This document shows, piece by piece, positions 22,539 to 34,229 of a stretch of 64,000 bases of DNA. A program made the translations under genes and the position numbers. Below the pieces are notes generated by a model. It saw nothing but the letters and a program-made list of their open reading frames with translations, was not told the origin of the DNA and did not search any database. The DNA lies in contig JAVGVS010000298.1 in assembly GCA_032718565.1 (NCBI GenBank), positions 482,838-546,837 on the forward strand, given 5' to 3'. Source of the stretch: Distichodus sexfasciatus (lineage: Eukaryota; Chordata; Actinopteri; Characiformes; Distichodontidae). Each line of letters opens with the position of its first letter. Positions within the stretch are counted from its first letter, which is position 1.

Positions 22539-23676
22539 TAATAATAATAATAATAACAATAATAATAGTTTATGCAATACTTGCAGCACATACAATACAT
22601 AAAGCACAGGAAAAATGCTTTACATGTACAATATATGAGAAAACAAACACAGTTGCAAAAACAGCAGCTATACGGAGTATGCAATTAGAGAAAAGATACT
22701 GTACAATTATTTAAAAATAAACAATTTATGAAAATGAACTAGAACACAAAGGCAAAATAAAATAAACATTAAAAGGGTTGATAAAGGCAAATGTCTCCAA
22801 TGATGCTTCTCCAATTATGTAAGTAGTAGGCTTATCAAAATGGTTTTGATTTTCTTTTATTTAGCAATAAAATCAGCAGGTATTGTATTTTTTTTTATTA
22901 TAAACACTAAAAAAAAATTAAAAGGTGAAAAAAAAAGATTTAACCAAAATTACTAGCTACTAATTATTTAATTAGCTAGCACCAGATCGAAAAACGTTAT
23001 GTATTAATTACATTAAAGTGCGGTAATAATAACGATAACATTATTCTTAATAATCGTGTTAATCACTGCGCATCGCTCTAAGCCCCGCCCATGAGAAAAC
23101 AGCACGAATCTTCATCGGCCAATCACGTCACGCATAAAGGCAGCACGCGCCCCCTAATCCCGCCCCCGGGCAGATCTGATTGGTCGGTTTTCCCAGCGGA
23201 CCATGTTCTGCGGAGGCGGTTACCGAGGTGATCATTCAAGCAAAGTTCGCCTTAATAAAGCAAATCTGCTTCACCGCTCACCTGCACAACCATGAGCCAA
23301 TCAAGCCATCACTATATACAAAACAAACACATATTAAAACCCCTGCATTACAGCCCGTTAAACCTGGTACTGACTACTGTTTTTAAACGTATGTATGTCA
23401 GACAACCATATTTACACCAAGCTTCAGATGAATCCTATAGACTGAACTGAGTGTGAATGCAGATCATTTGTATTTTTTCCCCACCCGCGCACCATTGTTT
23501 TATCCTCTCCATCTTTTTCTGAGGCGACTCGTAAAACAGAAGCATGATTTTCCTCGTTAAAACACGAGATACTGTATCAGATTTCAAACAGCGCGTCGTT
23601 ACCTGATGTGTGGCGACAGCAGCCTGAGAATCATTGCCACGACCCCGAAACCGAACAGCAGCACCGCGAACAGCAT
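16436..23676 (-). CDS. rdh12: Retinol dehydrogenase, RDH11/RDH12 type (probably rdh12), 318 aa
   Basis: Exons in transcript order on the - strand: 23676-23603, 20558-20440, 19276-19121, 18887-18783, 18394-18185, 17644-17455, 16538-16436. All junctions are GT/AG and the phases agree. An NADP(H)-dependent short-chain dehydrogenase on ER membranes reducing all-trans-retinal and other aldehydes. Visible parts are an N-terminal hydrophobic anchor (residues 1-24), the cofactor motif TGANTGIG (47-54), NNAG (126-129), catalytic Ser near 176 and the YCQSK active-site motif (Tyr202, Lys206). The C-terminus LWDVSCELLGIEWN is typical of RDH11/12. Length matches the family (316-318 aa in human). The strand relative to vti1b and zfyve26 fits human RDH12 better than RDH11, but one fish copy could be ancestral to both. 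Exon 19121-19276 is framed by TG/CA tracts. Confidence 0.93.
17080..17225. mobile_element. Second copy of the 1.3-kb MITE family, inverted, in rdh12 last intron
   Basis: Read inverted, it matches 1300-1440: GGGCCGAT near AATTATTGCTAG-type sequence, GAAAATCTG, then ACAAACACCAAGCTC. Only part of the element remains. Confidence 0.5.
17950..18105. repeat. Head-to-head pair of tRNA-like SINE heads
   Basis: CCGGTTCAAATCCCGGACCG (+) is followed within about 30 bp by its inverted equivalent CGGTCCGGGATTTGAACCGG, each with tRNA-like flanks (TCATAATCAGAAGG and CCTAACCGTTACACTACC). The B-box GGTTCAAATCC is clear. Neither half folds as a plausible working tRNA gene. Lies in an rdh12 intron, about 80 bp from exon 18185-18394. 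Confidence 0.7.
18493..18761. mobile_element. Short hAT-like MITE beside rdh12 exon 4 donor
   Basis: The ends are TAGGGATGCACGATAT and ATCGTGCATCCCTA (269 bp). There is no clear target duplication. Its edge lies about 20 nt inside the intron from the donor at 18782-18781 (transcript on -). Confidence 0.65.
19960..20017 (-). repeat. SINE fragment
   Basis: A short piece of the tRNA-headed family on the - strand (CTCATGAGTACCTCAGTGGT, then CTTTACCAGTCCGGGA), inside an rdh12 intron. The neighbouring 19530-19620 resembles a decayed TAGGGATGTGCGATA-type MITE end. Confidence 0.5.
20688..21605. mobile_element. hAT-type element with perfect 8-bp target duplication and an internal TIR
   Basis: Both flanks are CTATATTA (20680-20687 and 21606-21613). 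The element starts TAGGGCTGGGCAATTAG and ends GGCCCTA. Inside, a second end reading GTATCGCCCAGTCCT (to about 21105) pairs with the left end, so a shorter MITE (about 20689-21105) seems embedded or the element is composite. No intact transposase. Lies in rdh12 intron 1. Confidence 0.8.
21622..21998 (-). repeat. Dispersed fish repeat with tRNA-like head, full-length-looking
   Basis: Read on the - strand it starts GGGCGGCACGGTGGCACAAT, continues with GCCGCCTCACAGTGAGAAGG and ends near the ATTCATTCATTCATTATC-type tail. This is a very common fish repeat layout. Its open frames are artefacts. Lies in rdh12 intron 1. Confidence 0.7.
22501..22566. repeat. (AAT)n microsatellite
   Basis: An AAT run with occasional AAC units, in rdh12 intron 1. 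Confidence 0.9.
23075..23215 (-). promoter_or_regulatory. Promoter-like GC-box/CCAAT cluster in rdh12 intron 1
   Basis: About 140 bp contains two GC boxes (CCCCGCCC near 23081 and CCCGCCCCC near 23159), CCAAT boxes on both strands (GGCCAATCAC near 23117, ATTGGTCGG near 23179) and a CRE-like CACGTCACG. It stands out from the AT-rich intron and lies about 400 bp downstream of the coding start exon. It could be an alternative promoter or proximal enhancer. Motif-based only. Confidence 0.4.
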
Positions 23677-23825
23677 CACCACAAGCGTTAAAGCTGAAAT
23701 TTTGGATTAAAATAAAACCACACGACTACCAATGAAACCGCCGAAAACGCTTCTGCCAATCCGTTCTGTGAGGAAAATCTTATGCTTCGGAGCCTCCCAC
23801 TCTTTCTACAGCTGTGAGCACGTAC

Positions 23826-23844
23826 GGAATTATGGGATTGTAGT
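23826..23844 (-). promoter_or_regulatory. ZNF143/STAF-like site upstream of rdh12
   Basis: On the - strand it reads ACTACAATCCCATAATTCC, close to the ACTACAATTCCCAnnATGC motif of vertebrate promoters. It is 150-170 bp upstream of the rdh12 ATG, where a proximal promoter is expected. Confidence 0.5.
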
Positions 23845-24464
23845 TTTTCACTAACTAGTTTTTGACCAAACCGATTTGAACGTCAAATTCTCTATTTTTG
23901 CTCGCTCAGCTTTCGTTTAGTCTAATTTGCTCCAACTCTAACTCTAAGAAGATTTAAAAAAAACTGCAATATTTCCCCCCCTTCAATGGATTAGATTATA
24001 CCTTTATCTTTGCAATATTTTTTTATAGCTTTTACTCTACGTTATTTAAAAATTGCACATTTGATTTACCGATTATTTACTTTATTTTATGTACTGATTT
24101 AGATAATTTACTATAACTATTTTGCGTTTTATTCTACACTGAATTATTATTTTCATTATTTTTCTGTAAAGCACACTAAAGGATGGGCGTGTTTGAAAAT
24201 GAGTTATATATATAAAAACTGGCTTGCCATTGTATTAGCAGCGATTTATATTCCAAATATAACATTTATTGTACTAATTATATTATTAACAATTACGTTT
24301 TTAGCCATTTTTAATTGAACACTTGTTAAAAATGTAAGCCATACTATTTCCATAATGGGCGCATATTTAACGCCATTTTATTAAGATAAAAACAAAATAC
24401 ATACTTTAGAAAAATGTAGAAATCTCCGCCTTTGACCTGACGTCTTCAACTTATTACGCCAAAG

Positions 24465-24483
24465 ACTACATCATCCACAATGC
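24465..24483 (+). promoter_or_regulatory. ZNF143/STAF-like site upstream of vti1b
   Basis: ACTACATCATCCACAATGC resembles the ZNF143/THAP11 motif with several mismatches. A CRE-like TGACGTC lies about 30 bp upstream (24438-24444). It is about 360 bp before the vti1b ATG, in the region shared with the divergent rdh12 gene. Confidence 0.4.
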
Positions 24484-24840
24484 ATTTCACTGTAATAGCT
24501 AGGCCTATATTTGCCTTTTAGAATTGCGTTATATTTCTCTACAAAATGTGAGATAGCGCTTGCATATAATGTTACAATCATGTTGTAGCTTTTATTTATG
24601 GTTAAAACCGAAGAAACAATGTCCGAGACGTCGTCTGACTGCTGATGAGGATTTTCTATTCATTACCTGAACTCAGGCACATTTCAGGCTACCTAAGATC
24701 ACGAGGTCCGACCAGCAGGAATTTCTTGGTTTTGTTGTTGTACAGTAGCGAGAAATTATCGGCATTAATTTGTCAGTTTTGTGTCGCCTTTTTGGAGGAA
24801 TTTACGTTACTTTATTTGGGGACCGCAATAAAAAAGCACA

Positions 24841-27800
24841 ATGTCGTCTGAGGAGTTTGAGAAACTTCATGAGATGTACAAATCACTATATGACGAACTG
24901 AAACTGATTCCTGATCGTGCGATGCGATGTCAAGGCGGTAATGAACTTAAATTGTTAAGACATTAATAACGTCTTATCGTATGAATATTTATTCTCCTTC
25001 TTAAAGCACAGTTCAGTTACAGGTTCAGCTTTCATTGTGTGTGGGGGTTTCACCTTGTTCTCTTCATTATTTATCCTCCTCCTTCTCCTCCTCTTCCTCC
25101 TCCTCCTTCTTCTTCTTCTTCTTCTTCTTCTTCACCGGACAGTTTGCGTTTCTTGTCTATTCAGTGATGATTAGATGTCTTCCGATATTACAAAGTCTGT
25201 CACAATACGATTTTTGATTTGATGCAACCTATTAGCCAGTGATCGATACTTAGTAATGCAGCAGCAGCAGTAATTTAGTGACTGATTATTTGTCATCGTG
25301 AGCACAGCACATCACAAATTATAGTTCTGTATTTTGGTCACAAGGAGATGTTTCCATTAAGCAGTACTGTGCTGTTACTTTTCTTGTGGTTAGCTCATTC
25401 CAGGTGTGAGCATAACAACTCATGGTTTTAAGCAGCTAGAGTTTAACTTCTAGGTGAACTATAATCAGCAGAAAGTTCTTTAAAGAAAATAAATTCTGTC
25501 TGAAATAGCCTTCCTAGTTACCTTTGATTGCCTAGATTACCGATTAGTTATTGTTAATAAGCAGGAATTGGCCTTTATTAACTGATAATTTGAGGTAGTA
25601 AACAATGTTTTATTACTAGTTAAAGTCTGCTCAAAAGTCTTCTTGGGTGAAACATGATTAGAGTGGCTACTGAGGCCATGTCAGAGAGAACAGTTTGGGC
25701 AAGAACTGGATTTGTAACATTGTGTTTCAGTTAAAGGTATCCGGATTTCAATTAAGCACCAGTTTCATGCTCTGTGCTTATTGAACAGTGTCTGTATCTC
25801 ACCAGAGTTAATCTGATGCAGTGGAAGGAATCTAATCTAGGAAACAAACAAAGCAAAAGAAGAACTGAGTTGTTCAGTCCAGGGGAAAACCAGTCCTATC
25901 CAGAAAGAGCAGGTGATGATCTCACAATTGCATTTGAACAGCTCATTTAAAGGCTGTCCCAAAAACCTGCACACACCTGCCCTTTGTAGATATGATTGGT
26001 GACCCCTGCTTTAATCAAACACTGATTCCTTTCACTTTTAAAGTTTATAAAACCTGAAGTAGCTGAAAGTGTCTTCCCTGACATGACTGTGAATTACAAA
26101 CCTGGAGATTGAGCCAGATTCAACAGCAACTGTGAGACTTTTAACCAGTAAATAATTTAGCTGTTGTTGTTAAAGTGTAAAACGTTGTTTTTTATTTCCT
26201 CAGAGGAGAAGAAGAAGTTGATCCGAGTATTCGATGAACGACACGGAGAGGCAGAGGAAGTGGTGAGGCGGCTATATTTACCCTCATAATGCCTATTATT
26301 CATATCTACAATTAAATGGACATGTTTGTTGGGATATAATGTTAGAAAATCTCTCAATCTATCTAGACAAATCAGATTAAACAAACACACTGTTAGGAAT
26401 GTGCTACACCTGAGATGTGGTCATGTTGTTAAAAAAGATGTATTTGGTTTAAACTGCCTTCACCACCAGGAGGCACAAGAGGATCAGAAATGCTTAATCT
26501 GCTGTCAGGCTGTTTAATCTCTCATTAATCGTTTAACCCAAAAACCTGTGATTAAAGTTATCCCTGGCAGGTGTGATTCACCGCAACTAGAACTGCAATT
26601 GGTTTAAAAATCATTTAAAATGTTAACACTTGTCTACGTAGAACAAAACATCACAATACAGTACATACTGTACATACATATACATATACACTATATTACA
26701 TTTGCACAATGTTCAAATCAAAGTCAAAGTCAAAGTCAACTTTATTGTCATCTCTGCTATATACTGTACAGATACATAGAGAGACGAGACGACGTGGCTC
26801 CAGGTTATTTCCAGTGCAAACTTTACAAACAAAGAACAGTAGAACAGAGAATAAATAGGCAGTGGCACGACACAAGAAGTGTGATGTTTATTTGGGATAA
26901 GTCATTGACTTTTAGTCTTTTCATATATAAAAAATATGTAAGTATATTTTTAATCACCTTAGTTTTAGTACAAGATAAGAAAAATGTAGATATTAGGTTT
27001 TTTGATTATTACCTTAAAATATATATATTTTAAAAAACAATACTTTTATAACATAGTTTTAAAAATGCAAAAATATATGCATTATTATATGATTTTTTAT
27101 GATTATATTCTTTGTTTTAGTGGAAAATAAACAAAATACAGATTTTTTTCCCCATATTTTTGTTATTTTAGTTATAGTCATTTCTTACTTTATCATATAT
27201 TATATATTGAAATATTTTCTCATTCATTTTATATATTTCATGTTATTTCTTTTATTTGTATGACTTTTTTTTTTTTTTTAAAGGCTAATTATTTTATGAC
27301 CTTTTTAGGCTTTTCATATTCCTCTTTAATTCCTGTGTTTAACTTTATTGTCTTACATCCTAACCAGGGCACCTTTCTCTTAACGTTGTACTTGTATAAC
27401 TGTACTTTTATTTTTTCGTGTTAATTTATTTAAAGTTACTTTAATGATCATTGTAATTAAAGTGTAGCACTTTTGGTGGCCCAGCTGCAGGGCATGGAGC
27501 AGGAGCTGTTTGGCGCGCCGTCCTCCTTCAGGAACCCCATGAGCACTAAAATCCGTATGTACCGCCGCGACCTGGCCAAGCTGCAGAGGGAGCTGCACAG
27601 CCACGACTCCAACTCGGCCTTCTCCACGCGCCCCGGCGAGGGCAGACAGGGAGGCGTCTACGGGGAACAGAACCAGCACAGCGTGAGCACTGCATTAACA
27701 TCAATACCGCTCTCTGACCACACAAGCTCGGACTGTAGGACTGGGCGATTTCACCTCAAATCGATATCAAGATCGGTATCGTTAATATTTTAACAGTACT

Positions 27801-30800
27801 ACTACTCTTAAAGGTACTGTTTATCTGTCCAGTACTTTAATAGCACTTTTTGAAGAAAAAATCTAATTAACAACATTGCTTTATTTAACAGACCACTTTT
27901 ATTATTCAACGAAGCGTCAACACAGTTAACTGACAAATGCTCCACTCACATGGGAGTTACAATATTACTAAAATCATTATAATAAAATAAAAACAATCAT
28001 TTTTGTTAGTTTCTATTCTTTCTAATGACTTTTTAGTCGACAACCAGTTGGTGTGCATCACATCAAATAAAAAGCTCTGCATCTGCTGGCAGGCAGGCTG
28101 TACTTGTCATATATTTTAATGTCTACTAACGGATATGCTCTAGATTAACGTCTTAATCAGTAACGAAGCTGCTCAGATAAACTGGGAAAGATTACTTTTA
28201 TGTAGAAACTAAAAATCTGATTTATTTATTTCTCTAGTACTGTTAACGTCAGAGCTTATCCATATTCCACTCTTTAAAAATTTAGCCACGGAGCCTGTTT
28301 AGTACCAGGTTTCGGTCTCTAATCAAGATTTATCAAAAATTGAACCTTGATTTGCGAGATATGAAATTTTTCTTTCTGTATAGTTCACTAACAAGGTAAA
28401 TATGCTTAACTTGCGGTAGGCTATTTTAAATTGACTGCATGAATATGAATAACAGAATATTTTTTTAAATGATTATTTAATTTTTAAAATAATTGAAATA
28501 ATCATCAAGGTTTTGAATGTCGATTTCGACTAATTTTCAATTTCCAAAATAGACCAAAAATCATCAGTTGGAAATGAAAATGAAATCGAAATAATTTGTA
28601 TATTTAGGTGAATTTATGTGAATTTAAGTCAGCGTAAACACAGTTTAAGGTGTTTAACTCGTTCACCATAACACTAATGTCTGTGGGACAGGATGTTTAA
28701 ATCTGTTAGGGTACTTGATAACTGGAACTGGATCCCGTACCACAACCGCACCAGAAGGTGGTGTGAAAGCTTTGGTTTGGTTTCCAGTTCCAGTTCCACG
28801 GTTCAGTTTGTAGCATGGCGTTGCACAAAAAATTCTGTATAAGTTTATGTTTCTAGCGCTTTCATATGTTGTATGGAGTAAAGGTCGTGCAGGGAGGTTC
28901 TCCTTCCTGGTAGCTCAGTTCAAAGGACGAGCATCAGGATCAAGTTGCAACAACACGGTTAGTCATCGCTTCGTTCCAGACTGGAGTCATCGCTTGTGTG
29001 AGCTGTGATTTAGGCTGCATCATTGTGGTTTGGTTTAGACTGGCTCTGTCTGGTCAGTGTGTCTTGAGTAACACAGAGAAGCGTGTTTTACTGTTAGGTG
29101 AACATAAGAGTTTGGAAGATTAGCATCATTTCCCTGCAGTTGCTGACCTTTGGTGTTATAAGAAACACTTTTCACAATATCCTGTTGCTCAGGAACATCA
29201 GAACGAAAGCGGAATTTTTCCAAATGTAGCAGTGCAAGTTCATCATTCAGTTTGCTGCGGCTGTTCATCATGACTGAGCATATTGCCCCTGATTCTGATT
29301 TTATGATTTTTTTAGTAGTATTTACGTTTACATTTACAGCATTTAGCAGAAGCTCTTATTACAGCGACTTCCATTTTCCTAATTTCAGGGACAGTCTTAA
29401 GTAGAACAGTAAGAGTGCCTGACTGAATATGTTTGAAACAGCTCCTTACAGTTTTTTAACAAATTAAAATAGGTCTGTGAGCTCCACTAAACATGTCTCT
29501 GAAGTAGTTTGGTGAACATACCTCTCAGGTTAGGCATTTTCACCTGCTTTTTACCCTTTGAGTCCTTTTCTTTGATGTTTAGTAGTGGTAACTTTACCAG
29601 TCCGGGATTCGAACCCGCAAGCTTCTGACCACGGGGCGAACGTGGTCCAACTGCCCCAAATGGCGATATTTTAGCTGCTTTCTCCATTTTTTGGATGTTT
29701 AAGATGTATTTAAGCCCAATTAGGACTGGACGATTAATCGAAAATTAATCAAAACTGAAATTAAGAACCTCTGATTGATAAACCTCTGATTGTTTTGTTG
29801 GTTGGTTATTTTGATTCATTTTGAAATTTTGTTAATACTTAATCGTCAGTGTGTGTTTATGTGCTGTCACCTTCGCCCCATCCAGTCTGATACTTCACCT
29901 GTGTTTTTCCTTTAATTATTTAAAAATCACAAAAATATTAAATCTTTCATTAGAAAAACATCCCAGCTTTTAAAGTTGAACTCATTTACATTACAAACCT
30001 GATCAGTTAACTAATATAAATAAATAGAAGAAATAATAGTTCGTTAATCGTAATCAAGGTAAAATATTTAATTAATGGTGATACTGATTTAAGGTTGTAT
30101 CACTCAGTCCTTGTTCCAACTTTGGCACACTTCCTTCATTTCTCTGTCCTCGATGAAGTTTAGCTGTGTTTGTAAAGTTGTCAGTATCTCCAGCAGGAAT
30201 TGTCTCAATTTGTCTCGTCTCGTCTCTCAGAGCCATCTCCAGTCCCAGCGCACCTTGCTGCTTCAGGGCACAGCGTCTCTGAACAACGCCACGCAGAGCA
30301 TCGAGCGCAGCCAGCGCATAGCCGCCGAGACCGACCAGATCGGCACCGACATCATCGAGGAGCTCGGAGAGCAGAGAGAGCAGCTGGACCGCACTCGAGG
30401 CAGGGTGAGCAGCGGAGAGAGGAAACGGCTTTGATTTGCGTGTCAGAAAGACATATATATACATATATATAAAATACAGATATTATATTAAATTATATCA
30501 TAATATGATAATGATAATTATTTATTGCATGTTTTAATGGGTTTTACAGAGATGCATTTTATAAGTACGTTATCATTATTAACAGTGAACATCTGCATAA
30601 TATAATATGTCATGTTATGCAGATATTTGTTGATAATTGTGTTTATTATTATTTACTGTATGTTTTTGGGGGTTTTATAGAGCCATCCAATATTGCAACA
30701 GTGCAAATACAGCCCTAATGTTTAGTTTAACATTTATAAAGATAAATGTATATTAATATTACATAGATACTGTTTGGGTCAATTTGAATGTAAAATAATC

Positions 30801-31434
30801 AATGTCATGTAAAACTGTTGTGTTTCATATGTAGGTCTTTCAAATGTACATTAAGATAAGTTTTTAAATGAAAAATGAGTGAATTATCCTCATTAAACCA
30901 TGATCTGTGAGAGGTAAATACCCTTGTTACACCAAATTTTGATGGAAATAGTCAGTAATGGAGTTCATAATGAGATATAAACAATGTTTTTTGGGATTCT
31001 TTGCTTTCGGACACTTTTGGATAATTGAACATGCCCTGGGTCAAACTGATCCAGGATCTTCATTGGTGTTCCTGAGAAACCAACATAACAGAAGCGTTAA
31101 CAAAAGTTTGTCAAAAATTTGGACATTATTTCGAGATAGATATATTATTTCATCTTCAGTTTTTCTCTTTGTCTCTCTCTCTCTCTAGCTGGTGAACACA
31201 GGAGAGAACCTGAGCCGGAGCAGAAAAATCCTGCGCGCCATGTCACGACGGTGAGCTGTTCACCTGCACTCTCTTACCAAAGCATTCCTTTCCTCTTGCA
31301 ATATGTACATGACTTTCTTGGGTTTTCTCCCCTCCACCAGAGTCATGACTAATAAGCTGTTACTGGCCATCATCATCATTTTGGAGCTGGGAATACTGGG
31401 AGCTGTGGTCTACCTCAAATTCTTTCGGAAATAG
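24841..31434 (+). CDS. vti1b: Vesicle transport through interaction with t-SNAREs 1B (Qb-SNARE), 227 aa
   Basis: Exons 24841-24937, 26204-26262, 27485-27682, 30231-30404, 31189-31250 and 31341-31434 (TAG 31432-31434) join in phase to 227 aa (human 232). Vti1b is a tail-anchored Qb-SNARE that pairs with syntaxin 7, syntaxin 8 and VAMP8 for late endosome/lysosome fusion. Visible parts are the N-terminal Vti1 helical domain (FEKLHEMYKSLYDEL to RNPMSTKIRMYRRDLAKLQ), the SNARE helix (about 125-195, with TQSIERSQRIAAETDQI and a central Gln near 166 in GEQREQL) and a C-terminal membrane anchor (about 203-221) ending KFFRK. The ATG is the first in frame with family-like residues. The acceptor at 27484 has a weak pyrimidine tract, but only it keeps frame and family spacing. 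Head to head with rdh12. Confidence 0.96.
25077..25133. repeat. (TCC/TTC)n pyrimidine tract
   Basis: An imperfect CCT then TTC trinucleotide run in vti1b intron 1. The rest of that intron (25140-26190) shows nothing I can name. Confidence 0.85.
26718..26830. repeat. Interspersed repeat (AACTTTATTGTCATCTC type)
   Basis: AAGTCAACTTTATTGTCATC is followed by 'gctatatactgtaca' and 'gagacgagacgac'. It shares its core with 33795-33890. A common fish repeat end; class uncertain. The remainder of vti1b intron 2 is AT-rich with no recognised feature. Confidence 0.5.
27737..28560. mobile_element. Probable decayed hAT-like element in vti1b intron 3
   Basis: It starts AGGACTGGGCGATTTCACCT, the end type of the 20.7, 29.7 and 41.0 kb elements. 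The inverted counterpart near 28510-28550 (GTCGATTTCGACTAATTTTC) is weak, so the right border is uncertain. Confidence 0.4.
29579..29660 (-). repeat. SINE head fragment
   Basis: TACCAGTCCGGGATTCGAAC and flanks form the inverted tRNA-like head of the window's SINE family, in vti1b intron 3. Confidence 0.55.
29721..30111. mobile_element. hAT-like MITE in vti1b intron 3
   Basis: The left end TAGGACTGGACGATTAATCG continues with GAAAATTAATCAAAAC. The right end reads GTATCACTCAGTCCT. Clearly related to 20689-21105 (AATTAATCAAAA, 'ttaagaacct', then 'gatactgatt'). It lies about 120 bp before exon 30231-30404. Confidence 0.65.
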
Positions 31435-31920
31435 ATGGACAGCTTTCTGAAATTCCAGTGCCAAGGTTCCTCCTCCTCTTCCTCCTTCTCCTCCTCCTCG
31501 TTCTTGTCTCCATCTTTCCTTTTCTTTCCTCTTTCTGAAGATGCAGACACGCTCTGGGCCTCCTGGAGAGATGTCCTAAGTCGTCGAGTTATGAGGAATG
31601 TGGAGGACGTTGCACAAGTCTTTTTTGTCGTTTTCCGCCTCCACCAATCAGGACGGATCAACACAGTTCAGACTTTGTCTGGTAAAAGGATCAGCACTGG
31701 AGAGGAAAGATCTGCTTTTGCAAAGCCGACGCCCAAGCAAAGACACATGTTTGACATCTCAAAAAGAGACTGAACCCGTGTAGCTAAAGAAATGTACAGC
31801 GGAAGAGGAACTGGTTTGGGGACTAAATGGACTTAAAGATCTGACTTTTGGTACTAATTAAATAGTATAATCGATGATGGTGATTTAACTGACCTCTGCT
31901 TTAAAATGTGATTTTTTAAA

Positions 31921-32240
31921 AATAAAAAAAAACTGTATATTTAATGAAGACTTTGAAGATGAAGATTTTTGTCTTTTAGGCAAAATGTGCGAATGTAGTA
32001 TTAAAGACCTGTATAATTAATAATGACTCTTGATTTCTGCCACAAAAGACAAAAATCAAGAGTCTTCATTAAATATACAGGTCTTTATGAGAAATCTCAT
32101 TTAATGAAGACTTGATTTTTTGCTTCAAAAGACAAAAATCGAGTTTGCATTAAATGTGTTTTTTTTTTTTTAAACCTGTATATTTAATAAAGATTCTTGA
32201 TTTTTGTCTTTTCAGGCAAAAATGTGTGAATGTAGAATAT
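31921..32240. repeat. Foldback repeats and poly(A) signals in vti1b 3' region
   Basis: A roughly 60-bp segment (CTGTATATTTAATGAAGACT, then ATTTTTGTCTTTT, then TGTGCGAATGTAG) occurs at about 31933, again in the same orientation at about 32175, and inverted in between (AAAAGACAAAAATCAAGAG, about 32045-32083). AATAAA occurs at 31921-31926 and 32186-32191, so alternative ends of vti1b mRNA here are possible. Confidence 0.7.
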
Positions 32241-32299
32241 TTTTTAATATACACACTCTTGTGTAACACGAGTTCAGATGAGTTCTATAAGATTAAGCA

Positions 32300-32398
32300 A
32301 CAACAACAACAACAGCACACACTTGCCAGATTGCATAAGACTCAGGCTGGTGGGAGGAGTGTGTGTGTGTGTGGAGGTGTGTGTGGAGGTGTGTGTGT
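32300..32398. repeat. Microsatellite cluster, (CAA)n and (GT)n
   Basis: (CAA)n at about 32299-32315 and GTGTGTGTGTGTGGAGG repeats at 32358-32398, between vti1b and arg2. About 32400-34220 otherwise shows only repeat fragments: a hAT-like right end at about 33340-33432 ending ATATCGCCCAGCCCT, and the 33795-33890 copy of the repeat at 26.7 kb. Confidence 0.7.
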
Positions 32399-34229
32399 TT
32401 TTGACCATCCAGATTGCGAGGCACACACACGGCCGAGATGGGAGTGTACGAAACACCTGTTGTTGTGGAGTGAAGCTGCTGTTTATATCAGCTGACCCTG
32501 ACCGGCTGTAACCCACTGACTGCTGTTTTCCTTCAGGATCTGCACCTACACAGAGAGAACTAGAAGCATCATTTCTGTACCAGGGCTGGACGAAATGACC
32601 TTATGATAAACCAGAATATTTAACCTGGATTTTGATTAATGAATGCTTAATTTGTTTTTTTGCACTTATAGTTTACTGATAAGATTTGAACTGTATACAC
32701 AAAATTGTAAAATATTTAGCATGGCAGGCAAACAGTGGTTATGCAGTACGATTCATTGGGACGCTGCCAGGACATACGCATCTTGTGAGATGTCTTATTC
32801 TCTTCAACGCTCGACAGAGTTCAGTTTTCTCAGTGTTAGAGTGTGTATTGTTTTCTTGTGTATTGTGTTTTTGGTGTTTCTTAACTTACGATATTTTCAA
32901 GTTACGATGGAGTCATCGGAACGCAGTGTTCTTTTAGAGGTACAGACACAAAGGTGAAAAATGTACTAGTGTTCACAGTACAGAGCTCATAGAAGGTTCA
33001 GCTGGAGCTAAGGTTGAGCAAATCAAAATCATGATTGACAGTCATGCCCATGACAATTATTTTGTTTATTTTTTAAATGTTTTTAAATACAGTAATTATG
33101 TTAGGATGTTCTCCATTGTGTGTTGAGGCACCGTCACTGTAAAAACATACTCCAGGCAGTCTCCTATTTTCGATCGTTTAACGATATTCCGGTCTTACGA
33201 TGACAATAGCGATACGACTACGTCGTAAAATATTTAAAATTAGCACGGCAGGCAAACATAGTGGTTATGCAGTACAATACGTTGGGACGCTTTGATAGCT
33301 GAGCATATTTATATGACAAGCCCTTCAGTGAATTATGACTGCAAAGAAACAGTCATTTATCATAATTGAGGTAAAAATGTGTATTTTCAATTAATCGTGA
33401 TGTTGATTTGAGATCATATCGCCCAGCCCTGACTGGAGTAGCAACACGTGTACGTTTTTGGATCCATTCCTGTACATTGTTTTTGTGTTTTCACTGCGTT
33501 GCCGTAGAAAATTGAAAGTGTGATGGATCAGGATCTGCAAGTTGGAGCACGAAGCTCACGGCAAGACACGGGAAAAAAATATTAGAACATGACGCGTTAC
33601 GTGAGGCTTAAAGGCAGAAGAATGTCGTGTGTATTTAGAGGAATGCCTGTGGCGACTTGGTTTGGCTTGATAACAGACAAAGCAGACGCGGTTTGCTGAT
33701 TATAATCCTCATTAAGGAGGCTGAAACCTTCAAGACGTGGAATGTTGACTGAGTTCCCTCCAGAAACGCACTGCTGCCACCAGAATTAAAAATGTATAAT
33801 TAAGTAAACTTTATTATCATCTCAGCTATATACAAGTCAGAGAGACGAAACACATGACTCCAGTTATTACAGAGTCAATGAAAAGTGCAGCAGTCAAGAC
33901 TGGACTTGTCTTTTTGCATTTTTTAAAATATGTGCAACTTTATGTGAGAAGCTCAACAATATGTGCAAATGTAACAGCAGTCAATTTGAGAAAAACGCAG
34001 TTACAATGTGGAAAAATTACAATGTTACAACAGTTTGATTTAAAAGATGAAAACCTAACAAGTGTATATGTGACCCGATCTGCCGTAATGAGTCGGAAGT
34101 CGGCGTTCTATTAATTTAGAGACGGGCCGATTATGCTGAAAAACATCACAAAAATATCGATTTTTTCTTTTTTGGAGACCAGATTAATTTGGAAGACCTT
34201 TTCTTTCATACAAGACCAAAAAAGGAATA

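Noticed and set aside
27468..27484. Alternative acceptor TAG at 27465-27467 for vti1b exon 3
   Set aside because: It would put the exon out of frame with the upstream exon; the acceptor at 27484 gives the exact family spacing between DERHGEAEEV and MEQEL.
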